From positions 5,372,400-5,436,399 of the forward strand of contig NZ_CP150484.1 of assembly GCF_037997115.1 (NCBI RefSeq): a stretch of DNA of 64,000 nucleotides, read 5' to 3'. This DNA comes from Amycolatopsis coloradensis (lineage in GTDB: Bacteria > Actinomycetota > Actinomycetes > Mycobacteriales > Pseudonocardiaceae). Position 1 is the stretch's first letter, and the number at the start of each line of letters is the position of its first letter. Shown here piece after piece: positions 8,532 to 17,081 of this stretch. The position numbers and the translations under genes are program-made. The notes under the pieces were generated by a model. The model saw only the letters and a list, made by a program, of their open reading frames with translations, was not told the origin of the DNA and did not search any database.

Positions 8532-9401
8532 GTGCGAATAGGTGTCAACGTCCCGAATTTCGGACCGGGGACCGACCCCGGGATCCTCCGCGGCTGGGCC
8601 ACCACGGTCGAAGGCCTCGGCTACGACCTGCTCATGGTGTCCGACCACGTCGTCATCACCCCCGACGTCGCCGAGCAGTACCCGGCGCCGTTCTACGAAC
8701 CGTTCACGACGCTGTCGTGGCTCGCCGGCGTGACGGACCGGATCCGGCTGGGCACCACCGTGCTCATCGTCCCGTACCGGCATCCACTGCTCATCGCCCG
8801 TATGGCCGCGAACCTGAACCAGCTCAGCGGCGGGCGGCTCGTGCTCGGCGTCGCGTCAGGCTGGGCCCGTCAGGAGTTCGCGGCACTCGACGTCCCGTTC
8901 GAGCACCGGGGACGGCTGACCGACGGCCACCTCGACGCCGTCCGGAAGGCGTGGGCCGACGACGCCGACTACCGCGCCGGCGACATCCCGATCTGGGTCG
9001 GCGGCAACAGCGACGCCGGGATCCGCCGCGCCGTCCGGGTCGGGGACGCCTGGCACCCGCTGCGGGCCACTCTCCCCTGGCTCACCGAAGCGCTCACCAG
9101 GGTCAAGACCATCGCCGACGCCCACGATCGGCCGGTCCCCGCGTTCGCCCCGCGGATCCTGCTGAACGTCACCGAACACCCGGTCATCGGACCCGATCGC
9201 CCCGCCGGGGAAGGCACGATCGAGCAGATCGTCGACGACCTCGACCGCCTCCAGCACCTCGGCGCCGAGACGGTCGTACTCGACCCGTTCTCCGGCGACC
9301 CCGACGAGACTCTCCGCCCGGAAGCCGCCTGGCAGGCACTGGCGACCGTGGCCGCACACTGGGAACTGGGCCGCTACCGAACCGAACAGGACCGACGATG
9401 A
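8532..9401 (+). CDS. LLM-class (F420-type) oxidoreductase
   Basis: A 289-residue bacterial luciferase-like TIM-barrel protein. Typical segments are MRIGVNVPNFGPG, VEGLGYDLLMVSDHVVI, FTTLSWLAGVTDRIRLGTTVLIVPYRHP and LNQLSGGRLVLGVASGW. In actinobacteria this class usually uses F420 or FMN for hydride transfer; the substrate is not evident. The GTG start at 8532 lacks a Shine-Dalgarno sequence. The stop overlaps the deaminase start (ATGA at 9398-9401), so the two are coupled. The divergent Lrp gene is the likely regulator. Confidence 0.88.
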   Translation: MRIGVNVPNFGPGTDPGILRGWATTVEGLGYDLLMVSDHVVITPDVAEQYPAPFYEPFTTLSWLAGVTDRIRLGTTVLIVPYRHPLLIARMAANLNQLSGGRLVLGVASGWARQEFAALDVPFEHRGRLTDGHLDAVRKAWADDADYRAGDIPIWVGGNSDAGIRRAVRVGDAWHPLRATLPWLTEALTRVKTIADAHDRPVPAFAPRILLNVTEHPVIGPDRPAGEGTIEQIVDDLDRLQHLGAETVVLDPFSGDPDETLRPEAAWQALATVAAHWELGRYRTEQDRR

Positions 9402-9823
9402 CCGAAGAAGACGAGAAGTTCCTCCGCCGCGCCATCGAGCTGGCCGCGAAATCCCGCAAGGACGGCGACCCGCCCTTCGGCTCGCTGCTCGTCGGCGCCG
9501 ACGGCACGGTGCTGGCCGAAGACCACAACACCACGGTGTCGCAATCAGACATCAGCCTGCACCCGGAACTGAAACTCGCCGTGTGGGCCGCCCGCGAACT
9601 CGAACCCGCCGTCGCCGCGAAGACCACCATGTACACCAGCTGCCAGCCATGCGGGATGTGCCAGGGCGCCATCGAACGCTCCGGCCTGGGCAGGGTCGTG
9701 TTCGCCCTCTCCGGCGAACAGGTCACCGCGCTCAAGCCGCCCGTCACCGCACCGCCTGTTCGGCTGGAGGGACCTGCGCTGTACGACGAGGCCCGCGTCC
9801 CCGTCGAGGGCTACTACACCTGA
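9398..9823 (+). CDS. Nucleoside deaminase (CMP/guanine deaminase family)
   Basis: A 141-residue zinc deaminase with the two motifs of the cytidine-deaminase-like fold: HPELKL (HxE type, zinc ligand His and proton-shuttle Glu) near residue 58 and SCQPCGMCQGAI (PCxxC) near 77-83. It most resembles the guanine/tRNA-adenosine deaminase branch that acts on free bases or nucleosides. It is translationally coupled to the LLM oxidoreductase, suggesting a joint salvage or catabolic step (inference). Confidence 0.85.
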   Translation: MTEEDEKFLRRAIELAAKSRKDGDPPFGSLLVGADGTVLAEDHNTTVSQSDISLHPELKLAVWAARELEPAVAAKTTMYTSCQPCGMCQGAIERSGLGRVVFALSGEQVTALKPPVTAPPVRLEGPALYDEARVPVEGYYT

Positions 9824-9829
9824 GCCCCG

Positions 9830-10234
9830 GTCCGTGAAGGCCTCCTTCCCTACCTTGAGAGTCGGGGTCCCGGCGAAGTCGCCTAAACGCTGGCCGGTGC
9901 CGTTCTTGGTGATTCGAGGTGGGCCTCCCGAACGGGCCGATGACAGAGGCTCTGAACGGACGATGTCCACAGAGGACACCAGAGGGGCATATGAATGTCC
10001 GTTTGATGCTTATCTGTACGGTTTTGATGGGGGTCGTGAGTGGTAAGGACGGTTCTAACCCTCCTTATCACTCACGACCACTTCGCAAAACGCCCGAATC
10101 GGGCACGGTCACCCCGAAAGCCTCCCCTGTGGACAGTCGAGAAGTGTCAGGCCCTCCGCCACTCACTTGGGCAGCGTGAACACGACTTTGCCGGAACCCT
10201 GACCCCGAAAGCAGGGAAGGAGGCCTTCACGGAC
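9830..10234. repeat. Intergenic repeat element, copy A, bounded by 22-bp inverted ends
   Basis: No gene is convincing from 9824 to 10275. 9830-9851 and 10213-10234 are a perfect 22-bp inverted repeat containing GTGAAGGCCTCCTT. From about 9830 to 10152 the sequence matches 48189-48514 over roughly 325 bp with only scattered substitutions and small indels. Shared segments include GTCGCCTAAACGCTGGCC, CGATGTCCACA, ATGCTTATCTGTACGG and CGCAAAACGCCCGAATCGGG. Short ORFs inside are not conserved in frame between copies, so it looks like a noncoding dispersed repeat or miniature mobile element. Confidence 0.8.
10035..10076. repeat. Hairpin CGTGAGTGGTAAGGA...TCCTTATCACTCACG
   Basis: Arms 10035-10049 and 10062-10076 pair, with an inner GGTT-CT-AACC stem at the tip (10051-10060). 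The same hairpin occurs at 48395-48437 and, outside the large repeat, at 62716-62757. Confidence 0.8.
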
Positions 10235-10275
10235 TTGCGGGTCGTGAAGGGGGACTTCACGGTCAAACGCATAGG

Positions 10276-11297
10276 ATGATCACGATGTCCGCCGGACTCG
10301 TGCCCACCGCGCCGGAACCGCCGTCGCGCTGCTGCCCGCGCTTCCTCCGGCCGACCCGCTCGACCGGTACGCGATCCGGCACATCACCACGCTTTGGCTC
10401 GAGACCGACAAGACCGATCACACCCGCCGCGCCTACTACGCCGACCTCTCCGCCTGGCTCGGCTGGTGTGCCCGCACCGGGCGCGACCCGCTCATGGCGC
10501 GCCGCGCCGACGTCGACGCCTGGAAGAACACCCTCACCGTCACCGGCAAGGACGGCCTGCCCCGGCCCGCCGCGGACTCCACCGTCGCGCGTACCCTCGC
10601 CGGCATCTCCAGCTGGTACCGATACCTGCAGTCCAACGACATCGCCGACCGCAACCCGATCTCCGCGGTCAACCGACCCAAGACCGGCAAGACCCCGCCA
10701 CTGCCCGCGCTCGGCGGCGAGTCGACGGCGAAACTGCTGAACCACATGGAGAAGCGCGCCCGCGCGAACGACACGGAACCGTCCTGGCGCGACGCCGCCG
10801 TCGTCGCGATCCTGTGCTACACCGGCTTGCGCGTCTCCGGCCTCACCACCGCCACCGTGCAGGACCTCGACACCGACTCCGGGCACACGATCCTGCGCTA
10901 CACCGCCAAAGGCGGCCACCGCGACTTCGTCCCGCTCGCCCCCGCCGCCCAGCACCCGCTGCGCCGCTGCCTCGAACTGCGCGCCGCGCGTACCGGCGTC
11001 CGCTACGACAGCACCAAATCCGGCGGGAAACCACTGGCGCAACGGGATGTCTGGTTCCTTCTGCGGGCACAGGCCCGCGCCGCCGGACTCGCCGAAGCGA
11101 ACACCATCTCCCCGCACACCGCGCGGCGCACCACGGGAACCCTGCTGCTGGCCAATGACGTTCCGGTCCAGAAGGTCCAGGACCTGTTGGGACACGCCGA
11201 CATCCGCACCACTCGCGACCGCTACGACGCGCATCGCCACAAGCTGGAGACCTCTCCCGTGCACGCGCTCGCCGACGCACGGCACCGTCAGAGCTGA
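10276..11297 (+). CDS. Tyrosine recombinase/integrase with a frameshifted N-terminus
   Basis: From 10323 on, one frame gives a full tyrosine recombinase: SAM-like N-domain (HTRRAYYADLSAWLGWCARTG), then catalytic residues Arg in TGLRVSGL, Lys in TAKGGHRDFV, HTARR, LLGHADIRTT and the nucleophile Tyr in RDRYDAH. That frame has no usable start before Met 10494. An ATG at 10276 with GGATG spacing opens another frame (MITMSAGLVPTAPE) that would join the recombinase if one base were missing near the CCGCCG run at about 10319-10324. It therefore looks broken or mis-sequenced at the N-terminus. It lies beside a dispersed repeat and an IS remnant. Confidence 0.8.
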
Positions 11298-11476
11298 GCC
11301 TGCCCCAGCTGGGACTTCGTCGCCCCGATCACCACACCGTCGACACGCGCGAGCCAGCTCCCGCACAGGCACCGGACGTACTCAAGCCTCCCCTGGGAGA
11401 CCCGCTGGGAATTCGTCGCGCTTCCAGGCAGTTCGGCCAGCGGCCACCCACACCGCGGGCACTTGTTCGCTTCCAT
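11288..11476 (-). CDS. Small zinc-ribbon protein
   Basis: A 62-residue protein with two cysteine knuckles, CPRCGW (5-10) and CLCGSW further on, separated by a basic linker. It ends LARVDGVVIGATKSQ. The arrangement suggests one zinc ribbon; function unknown. I use Met 11476 (MEANKCPRCG), since the earlier in-frame ATG at 11512 overlaps the divergent CGNR gene. It converges with the recombinase, overlapping by 10 bp. Confidence 0.65.
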   Translation of the reverse strand: MEANKCPRCGWPLAELPGSATNSQRVSQGRLEYVRCLCGSWLARVDGVVIGATKSQLGQAQL

Positions 11477-11501
11477 GCCGCGATCGTGCTGTAATGAGTC
11501 A

Positions 11502-12014
11502 ATGCACTTCAACCCTTACGGCGGTGCGGCGGCGCAGATCGCCGCCGACCTGGTCAACCTCGGCGACGCCGCCGACCCGGCGACGCTGACCACGATCTTC
11601 CGCGACCGCATGACCGTCGCCGCCGTGAAGGACCACGAATCGACCGAGATCATCGCCTGGACCAAGAGACTCCGCGACGTCTTCGAAGCCGACCCCGCCA
11701 CCCGCGTCGACCTGGTCAACGCACTGCTCCACGATTCCGCGTCCAAGCCCTACATCTCCACCCACGACGGCAAGGCACCCCACCTGCACTACGTCGACGC
11801 ACACGCCGGCACCGCGTCCCGAGTCCGGGCCTACACCGCGGGCGGACTCGCACACCTCGTCTGCGACGCCCCGGACCGCTTCGGCGTCTGCTCACGCGAA
11901 GGCTGCGAAACGGTCTACGTCGACGTCTCCCGCAACGGCCGCCGCCGATTCTGCTCCACCCGTTGCGCGACCAGGGTCCACGTCGCCGACCACCGGAACC
12001 GGCAAGCGGGCTAG
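11502..12014 (+). CDS. CGNR zinc finger / ABATE-type protein
   Basis: A 170-residue protein. The N-terminal ABATE-like domain contains AAQIAADLVNLGDAADPATLTTIFRDRM. The C-terminus has a CGNR-type zinc finger (CSREGCETVYVDVSRNGRRRFCSTRCATRVHVADHRNR) with C-x4-C and C-x3-C pairs followed by a basic tail. It is a probable DNA-binding regulator. Only 25 bp separate it from the divergent zinc-ribbon gene. I see no palindrome array like those near the other two CGNR genes. Confidence 0.8.
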   Translation: MHFNPYGGAAAQIAADLVNLGDAADPATLTTIFRDRMTVAAVKDHESTEIIAWTKRLRDVFEADPATRVDLVNALLHDSASKPYISTHDGKAPHLHYVDAHAGTASRVRAYTAGGLAHLVCDAPDRFGVCSREGCETVYVDVSRNGRRRFCSTRCATRVHVADHRNRQAG

Positions 12015-12295
12015 ATGTAGTCCGGCGTTGCCGGAGCACGGGCGCACGTACGCCCACTTGTCGAGCAGGGTGCGGTTCAAACGCTCGACCGCGGCAGGAG
12101 CCGTTGTCTGTGAAGACGCGTTCGGCGATGATGCCGTGGCCTGCCGATCATTGGCGATCCGTGATGCGATTTTCGCCGGGACGCTCGCGTTCGTATCGGC
12201 GGATGACCTGGCCGGCGGGCCGGTCCATCCAGCGCAGGCTGCCCGGCGACCTGGTGGTCGCGGTGATGGAGCACGCCGGCGGCGCCTGTGTCACA
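12015..12295 (-). pseudogene. IS481-family transposase remnant
   Basis: Read on the minus strand, this stretch contains ordered scraps of an IS481/IS3-type transposase in different frames: LRWMDRPAGQVIRRYERERPGE, then ERVFTDNGSC (the rve-domain DNG segment), then VERLNRTLLDKWAYVRPCSGNAG. Most of the enzyme, including the other DDE residues, is gone. It fills the gap between the CGNR gene and the quinone oxidoreductase and marks an old insertion. Confidence 0.75.
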
Positions 12296-13250
12296 GGAGG
12301 ATGACGGTGCGCTCGCCGGGTGCGTCCTGGTGAGCCCAGGCCGCCTCGACCTGGTCGAGCGGGAACGGGTGCGGGCGCACGGCCATGCCGCCCGCGGCGA
12401 TCGCGGCGACGAGCTCGGTGAACTCCCGCTGCATGACCTGCATGTCCACTGAGCCGAAGCCACTGCCCAGGATGCGGAAGGCGTTGGAGCGCAGGGCGTG
12501 CCCGGACAGGGTGATCGCGTCTCCGCCCATGCCGCCGATCTGTACCCAGTCGAGCAGGCGGGTGTGCTGGGTCCGGGCGCCGAGGACGGCGCGCATGGCG
12601 AGTTCGGTGGGCGGCCCCCACACGTAGTCCAGGACCACGTCGACCTCCGCGGCGGCCTCGGCGAGCGTGGCCGCGGTGACATCCTCGTCGGGGACGAGCT
12701 GAACAACGGCATCCGCGCCCTGGTCCATGAGTTCGTCGAGGCGGGCGCGGTTGCGTCCGGCGGCGATCACTCGCCCCGCGCCGAGGTGCTTGGCGACCTT
12801 GACGGCCATCGAGCCGGCGTTGCCGGTCGCGCCGTGCACCAGGACAGACTGCCCGGCCTGGAACGGGACGCGAGTGCGCAGCGCCCCCCACGAGGACAGG
12901 GCAGGGTTCATGGTGGCGACCAGGAGTGCGGGATCGGCTCCGTCCGGGACTGGGATGACGGCGGCCGGTTCGATGACGATGCGCTCGGCCAGGGTGCCGG
13001 CGCCCATGACCATGACGTAGCCGAGGCTGCCGTCCGCCCGGCGGACGACGGCGTCTGCACCCGCCAGGGCGGGCAATGTCTCAGGACTCGTGTAGTGCTT
13101 GCCGGCGGCGATACCGCGGGTGGCGGGGTGCACGCCGACGGCGAGGACGTCCACCGTCTCCTGACCGGGGGCAGCCTCGGGGGCAGGGATGGAGCGGAAG
13201 TGCGGCGGCTCGTCGAAGGACTCCACAAGCGCGGCATCGATCATGGACAT
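12291..13250 (-). CDS. Quinone oxidoreductase-like MDR protein
   Basis: A 319-residue medium-chain dehydrogenase/reductase of the zinc-lacking quinone oxidoreductase type. It has an N-terminal GroES-like part and a Rossmann motif VLVHGATGNAGSMAVKVAKHLGA near 138-160. It reduces quinones or enones with NADPH in related proteins; the substrate here is unknown. It is divergent from a TetR gene with an inverted repeat in between, so it is likely that regulator's target. MSMIDAALV is the start at 13250; a second Met at 13244 is possible. Confidence 0.85.
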   Translation of the reverse strand: MSMIDAALVESFDEPPHFRSIPAPEAAPGQETVDVLAVGVHPATRGIAAGKHYTSPETLPALAGADAVVRRADGSLGYVMVMGAGTLAERIVIEPAAVIPVPDGADPALLVATMNPALSSWGALRTRVPFQAGQSVLVHGATGNAGSMAVKVAKHLGAGRVIAAGRNRARLDELMDQGADAVVQLVPDEDVTAATLAEAAAEVDVVLDYVWGPPTELAMRAVLGARTQHTRLLDWVQIGGMGGDAITLSGHALRSNAFRILGSGFGSVDMQVMQREFTELVAAIAAGGMAVRPHPFPLDQVEAAWAHQDAPGERTVILL

Positions 13251-13292
13251 GCGCGTTTCCCTTACGTGGTCACACCGCTTAGAAACGGTTCA

Positions 13293-13333
13293 GTATCTTA
13301 TTGCTTCGAGCGTACGACCGCGAGTTAAGATAC
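13293..13333. promoter_or_regulatory. Split inverted repeat GTATCTTA-N25-TAAGATAC
   Basis: GTATCTTA (13293-13300) and TAAGATAC (13326-13333) are exact inverted half-sites in the MDR/TetR divergent promoter. Wide spacing could mean two half-occupied sites or looping; candidate TetR operator. Confidence 0.55.
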
Positions 13334-13372
13334 GCAAGCGGATCCAAACGGCAGGATGGACATAGGGCAGTG

Positions 13373-13975
13373 GTGAGTGAACGGACACGGCGCAGGGGTG
13401 CCGTCCTGGAGAACGCGATCACCGATGGCGCCTGGGACGTGCTCGTTGAGCAGGGCTACAACGGCTTCACCTACGAGGCCATCGCAGCACGCGCCGGAAC
13501 CAGCAAACCGGTGCTCTACCGGCGCTGGCCGCAGCGCGAGGACCTCCTCATCGCCACACTCACCCGACACTGGCGTCCACTCGACATCCCCGACACCGGC
13601 AGCCTGCGCCAGGACGCCCTCGCACTCCTGCGCACGGTCAACGCCGAGCGGGCCCGCACGATGATACTCATGCGCATCCAGCTGGCGGACTACTTTCGCG
13701 AGACCGGCACCGACTTCAACGACCTGCGCAGCCGCCTCCGCCCCGCAGACCAGACGCCCCCCTTCGCGAAGCTCGTCGACCGCGCCATCGAGCGCGGCGA
13801 GCTTACGGACGTACCGCGCCCCGAACGCGTCGTGAACCTGCCCTTCGACCTGGTGCGCCACGACATGCTGATGACCATGGGCGCGGTTCCGGACGAGGCG
13901 ATCGTCGAGATCGTCGACACGGTGTGGCTACCCCTGCTCGACCTGCCGACCCACAGCACGCAAGCAGGACGCTGA
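13373..13975 (+). CDS. TetR-family regulator
   Basis: A 200-residue protein with the HTH ENAITDGAWDVLVEQGYNGFTYEAIAARAGTSKPVLYRRWPQREDLLIATL (about 10-62) and a TetR_C_11-like C-terminal domain (MRIQLADYFRETGTDFNDLRSRLRPAD). GTG 13373 preceded by AGGG is my start; GTG 13370 is equally in frame. It faces the quinone oxidoreductase gene across a split palindrome and probably represses it. Confidence 0.85.
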   Translation: MSERTRRRGAVLENAITDGAWDVLVEQGYNGFTYEAIAARAGTSKPVLYRRWPQREDLLIATLTRHWRPLDIPDTGSLRQDALALLRTVNAERARTMILMRIQLADYFRETGTDFNDLRSRLRPADQTPPFAKLVDRAIERGELTDVPRPERVVNLPFDLVRHDMLMTMGAVPDEAIVEIVDTVWLPLLDLPTHSTQAGR

Positions 13976-14025
13976 GTCCTCCTCAGCCGCCCTGACCACG
14001 CCTACAACGCTTGTGGTCAATACAG

Positions 14026-15261
14026 CTAGATCGCGTACCGCCACGCCGTCAAAGCGTGCGCCGAGAACCACGCACCCAGCACCACCCACGCCACCGCGGC
14101 CGCCACCGTCGTGACCGTCCGCCGTTTCGACAACCCGATCGCGATCGGCACCAGCACCGGGAAGGCGGGCAGGATGAACCGGATCTTCGCGTCCGGCAAC
14201 CCCCGCGTACCGATCGCCAGCAACAGCACCCCGGCCCCGTACAGCGTCAACGGCCACGGAACCCGGATGAACGCCGCCACCAGCACCAGCACCACCGCAC
14301 CCAGCAGCAACAACACCGTCAGCGTGCTGAACACCGACTCGTCCCCGGTCAACCGCGCCAGCACCGAATCCGCGGTCTCCGCACCGAAGTCGAACTCGGT
14401 GTTCCAGCCCCGCAACTCGATGTCCTGCCAGCCGGTCCAACTGCCCGTCCGATACGCGACGAACCCCAGATACCCGGCGACCCCCAGCGGAGCCACCACC
14501 GCACCCGCCAATGCCCACCAACGCTTCTCGGTACGCCGGAAGACCGCGACCAACGCCACCACCACGACCACCGCGACCAGCACCACCGCCGTCGACCTCG
14601 ACAACCCGGCCGCGAAAGCGCACAGGCCCGCCAGCATCCAGCGCCGCTCCAGCACACCCACCAGCGACCACACCGCGAAAGCGCAGAACACCGCTTCCGT
14701 GTAAGCCATCGAGAACACGATCGCCATCGGCGCCCCGGCCCACAACGCCACCAGCAACAACCCGGCCCGGTCACCCCGCTCCGGCGAAACCGCCCGCCCG
14801 ATCCGGATCAACCCGCACGCCAGCACCAGACCGGCCAGCACCGACACCGTCAACGCCGCCGTCACCACATCCGGCCCTAGCCACATCACCGCGCCGACGA
14901 GCTTCGGATACAACGGGAAGAACGCCATCGGCGCGTCCGAATACGGTTGCCGCGCCGCGTCCAGCGTCCCCGGCAGATCCGCGTACCCGTGCACCGCCAA
15001 CCGCAGATACCACTGCCCGTCCCACGCCGTGAGCCGATCGGTCAACGTGGCACCACGCCGAGCGGCCAGCAAATCGAGCAGCTGGACACTCGCCGTCCGG
15101 ATCACGAGATACAACAGGATCGCCCTCGGATAAGGCGACCACGCCAGTCTGTCGAGCGCTCTCTCGAACACACGCGCCGGACGCCCCTGCCGGGGCGCCC
15201 TCTCGGGAGCGGCGGGCTGATCAAGGTCGTCGACTTCTCGGAGCACGCTCAGAGTGTCCAC
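14026..15261 (-). CDS. PIG-V-like polytopic mannosyltransferase
   Basis: A 411-residue integral membrane protein with about ten hydrophobic helices after a cytosolic N-terminal tail. The first extracytoplasmic loop carries TAWDGQWYLRLAVHGY and the second FPLYPKLVGAVMWLG, which match the PIG-V/GT-C type mannosyltransferases that use polyprenyl-phosphate-linked sugars at the membrane. The acceptor is unknown. It is a single-gene unit, convergent with the TetR gene at its 3' side. Confidence 0.8.
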   Translation of the reverse strand: MDTLSVLREVDDLDQPAAPERAPRQGRPARVFERALDRLAWSPYPRAILLYLVIRTASVQLLDLLAARRGATLTDRLTAWDGQWYLRLAVHGYADLPGTLDAARQPYSDAPMAFFPLYPKLVGAVMWLGPDVVTAALTVSVLAGLVLACGLIRIGRAVSPERGDRAGLLLVALWAGAPMAIVFSMAYTEAVFCAFAVWSLVGVLERRWMLAGLCAFAAGLSRSTAVVLVAVVVVVALVAVFRRTEKRWWALAGAVVAPLGVAGYLGFVAYRTGSWTGWQDIELRGWNTEFDFGAETADSVLARLTGDESVFSTLTVLLLLGAVVLVLVAAFIRVPWPLTLYGAGVLLLAIGTRGLPDAKIRFILPAFPVLVPIAIGLSKRRTVTTVAAAVAWVVLGAWFSAHALTAWRYAI

Positions 15262-15311
15262 AATGCGGGGTCAGCTCGCCGTTCGATCCCGAAGATTCCC
15301 AGGCTCCGCGC

Positions 15312-15350
15312 AGGTGGGGAAGGCCACAAACCCGGCTTGTGACCCCACCT
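15312..15350. promoter_or_regulatory. Nested inverted repeat upstream of the SDR gene
   Basis: AGGTGGGG (15312-15319) pairs with CCCCACCT (15343-15350), enclosing CACAA (15325-15329) and TTGTG (15337-15341). It lies about 50 bp before the SDR start and could be a LysR site or promoter-proximal hairpin. TACGTT at 15386-15391 stands 7 nt before the ATG, which suggests a leaderless SDR transcript. Confidence 0.5.
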
Positions 15351-15398
15351 CGATCCTGTGTTTCCCAGCCACCGCCCCCGGCTCCTACGTTCGAAGTC

Positions 15399-16154
15399 AT
15401 GAGCGAACAGAACCTCGAAGGCACAGTCGCGATCATCGCCGGCGGCGCGAAGAACCTCGGCGGGCTCCTCTCCACCACCCTCGGCGAAGCCGGCGCCAAA
15501 ATCGTCGTCCACTACCACGGCGACGCCTCCGCGGCCGACGCCGACAAGACAGTCGAAGCCGTCCGCGGCGCGGGCTCCGAAGCCATCGCCGTCCAAGGCG
15601 ACCTCACCGCGGTCGCCGACGTCCGCCGCCTCTTCGACACCGCCGTCGACACCTTCGGCGGCCCCGACATCGCGATCAACACCACCGGCATGGTCCTGCG
15701 CAAGCCGATCCTCGAAACGACCGAGGAGGACTACGACCGCATGTTCGCGGTCAACGCCAAAGCCGCCTACTTCTTCATCCAGGAAGCCGGACGACGCCTC
15801 TCCGACAACGGCAAGATCATCAGCCTCGGCACGTCGCTGCTGGCGGCCTTCACCGACGGCTACTCCACCTACGCCGGCGGCAAGGCCCCGCTGGAGCACT
15901 TCACCAGGGCCGCCGCCAAGGAGTTCGCCGACCGCGGCATCTCGGTCAACGTCGTCGCACCCGGCCCGATGGACACCCCGTTCTTCTATCCGCAGGAAAC
16001 CCCCGAGCGGGTCGAATTCCACAAATCCCAGGCGATGGGCGGACGACTCACGAAGATCGAGGACATCGTGCCGATCATCAGGTTCCTGGCCACCGACGGC
16101 GCCTGGTTCACCGGCCAGACGATGTTCCCCAACGGCGGCTACACCACCCGCTGA
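15399..16154 (+). CDS. SDR-family oxidoreductase
   Basis: A 251-residue short-chain dehydrogenase with cofactor motif AIIAGGAKNLGGLLS near 11-25 (a variant of TGxxxGxG), INTTG in place of NNAG, catalytic Ser in SLGTS and YxxxK in YSTYAGGK. The C-terminus GQTMFPNGGYTTR is the usual Rossmann closing strand. Substrate is unknown. It is followed 51 bp later by a LysR gene in the same direction, an arrangement that suggests co-transcription or local control. Confidence 0.88.
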   Translation: MSEQNLEGTVAIIAGGAKNLGGLLSTTLGEAGAKIVVHYHGDASAADADKTVEAVRGAGSEAIAVQGDLTAVADVRRLFDTAVDTFGGPDIAINTTGMVLRKPILETTEEDYDRMFAVNAKAAYFFIQEAGRRLSDNGKIISLGTSLLAAFTDGYSTYAGGKAPLEHFTRAAAKEFADRGISVNVVAPGPMDTPFFYPQETPERVEFHKSQAMGGRLTKIEDIVPIIRFLATDGAWFTGQTMFPNGGYTTR

Positions 16155-16205
16155 CCCTTACGCTGGCCAAGACGCCGTAGACCGGACACGAAGGGGAACC
16201 CCGGG

Positions 16206-17081
16206 GTGGGCCTCGACCTGTACAAGCTGAACCACCTCATCGCCGTCGCCGAAGAAGGCAGCTTCACCCGCGCGGCGGCCCGGCTGCACCTGAGCCAGCA
16301 GGCGCTGTCGACGTCGGTGCGCACGCTCGAGCGGGAGGTCGGCGTCCCCCTGCTCGAGCGGAGCGCCACCGGCATCACCGTGCTCCCCGCAGGACAGGCA
16401 CTGATCGCCGACGCCCACCTCCTGCACGGCATCGCCGACTCCGCCGTCCGGCGCGCCAGGCGCATCGGCCGCAGCGAACCGGAACGACTCCGCGTCGGCC
16501 ACACCCCCGCCGTCACCGGCGACGAGGTCACCGCCCTCCTGCGCAGACACCAGACCGACCCGGACCTGATCATCGACGTCAACCAGCGCTACCCCGACGA
16601 ACTCGTCGCACAACTGCTCGGCGGGCAACTGGACCTGGGTCTCGGCCGCGCGCTGCCCCTCGCGCACGGCCTGGTCGGGACCACCCTGATCCGGCAGCGG
16701 CTCAACGTCGCGGTCGCCACCGGACACCGGCTCGCCGAACGCGAGTACCTCGCCTTGACCGACCTCGACGGCGAGGAGATCACAGTCTGGGGTCACCCCG
16801 GCCGGTCCGGATACACCGATCTGCTCGTCAATCTCTGCCGCGACGCGGGATTCGAACCCCGTATCCGCCGCAACCCCATCCAGGGAACGCCACCGGTCAC
16901 CGCCGTCCTCGACACCGAAGGCGTCGCGTTCGTGACCGCGTCACCCGGACCGGCGGCGGGCGGCGCCGTCCAGGTCAGGGAGCTGCAGCCTGCCGCGCAC
17001 GTCCCGCTGCAAGCCCTTTGGCCACAGCACAGCACTTCCGACGCACGCGAAGCGTTTCTCGCGTCCGCTCAAGGCTTCTAG
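16206..17081 (+). CDS. LysR-family transcriptional regulator
   Basis: A 291-residue protein with the LysR HTH at 3-62 (LYKLNHLIAVAEEGSFTRAAARLHLSQQALSTSVRTLEREVGVPLLERS) and a substrate-binding C-terminal domain at about 90-280 (LRVGHTPAVTGDEVTALLRRHQ). It starts with GTG. It probably regulates the preceding SDR gene. Its TAG stop and the MarR stop overlap at CTAG (17078-17081), a zero-gap convergent end. Confidence 0.9.
   Translation: MGLDLYKLNHLIAVAEEGSFTRAAARLHLSQQALSTSVRTLEREVGVPLLERSATGITVLPAGQALIADAHLLHGIADSAVRRARRIGRSEPERLRVGHTPAVTGDEVTALLRRHQTDPDLIIDVNQRYPDELVAQLLGGQLDLGLGRALPLAHGLVGTTLIRQRLNVAVATGHRLAEREYLALTDLDGEEITVWGHPGRSGYTDLLVNLCRDAGFEPRIRRNPIQGTPPVTAVLDTEGVAFVTASPGPAAGGAVQVRELQPAAHVPLQALWPQHSTSDAREAFLASAQGF

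Noticed and set aside
9963-10179. Short ORFs inside the dispersed repeat (also 48324-48521)
   Set aside because: Their frames diverge between the two repeat copies through indels, so no protein is conserved.
9830-12295. Prophage or integrative element
   Set aside because: Only one damaged recombinase, no replication, structural or transfer genes, and no att duplication found.
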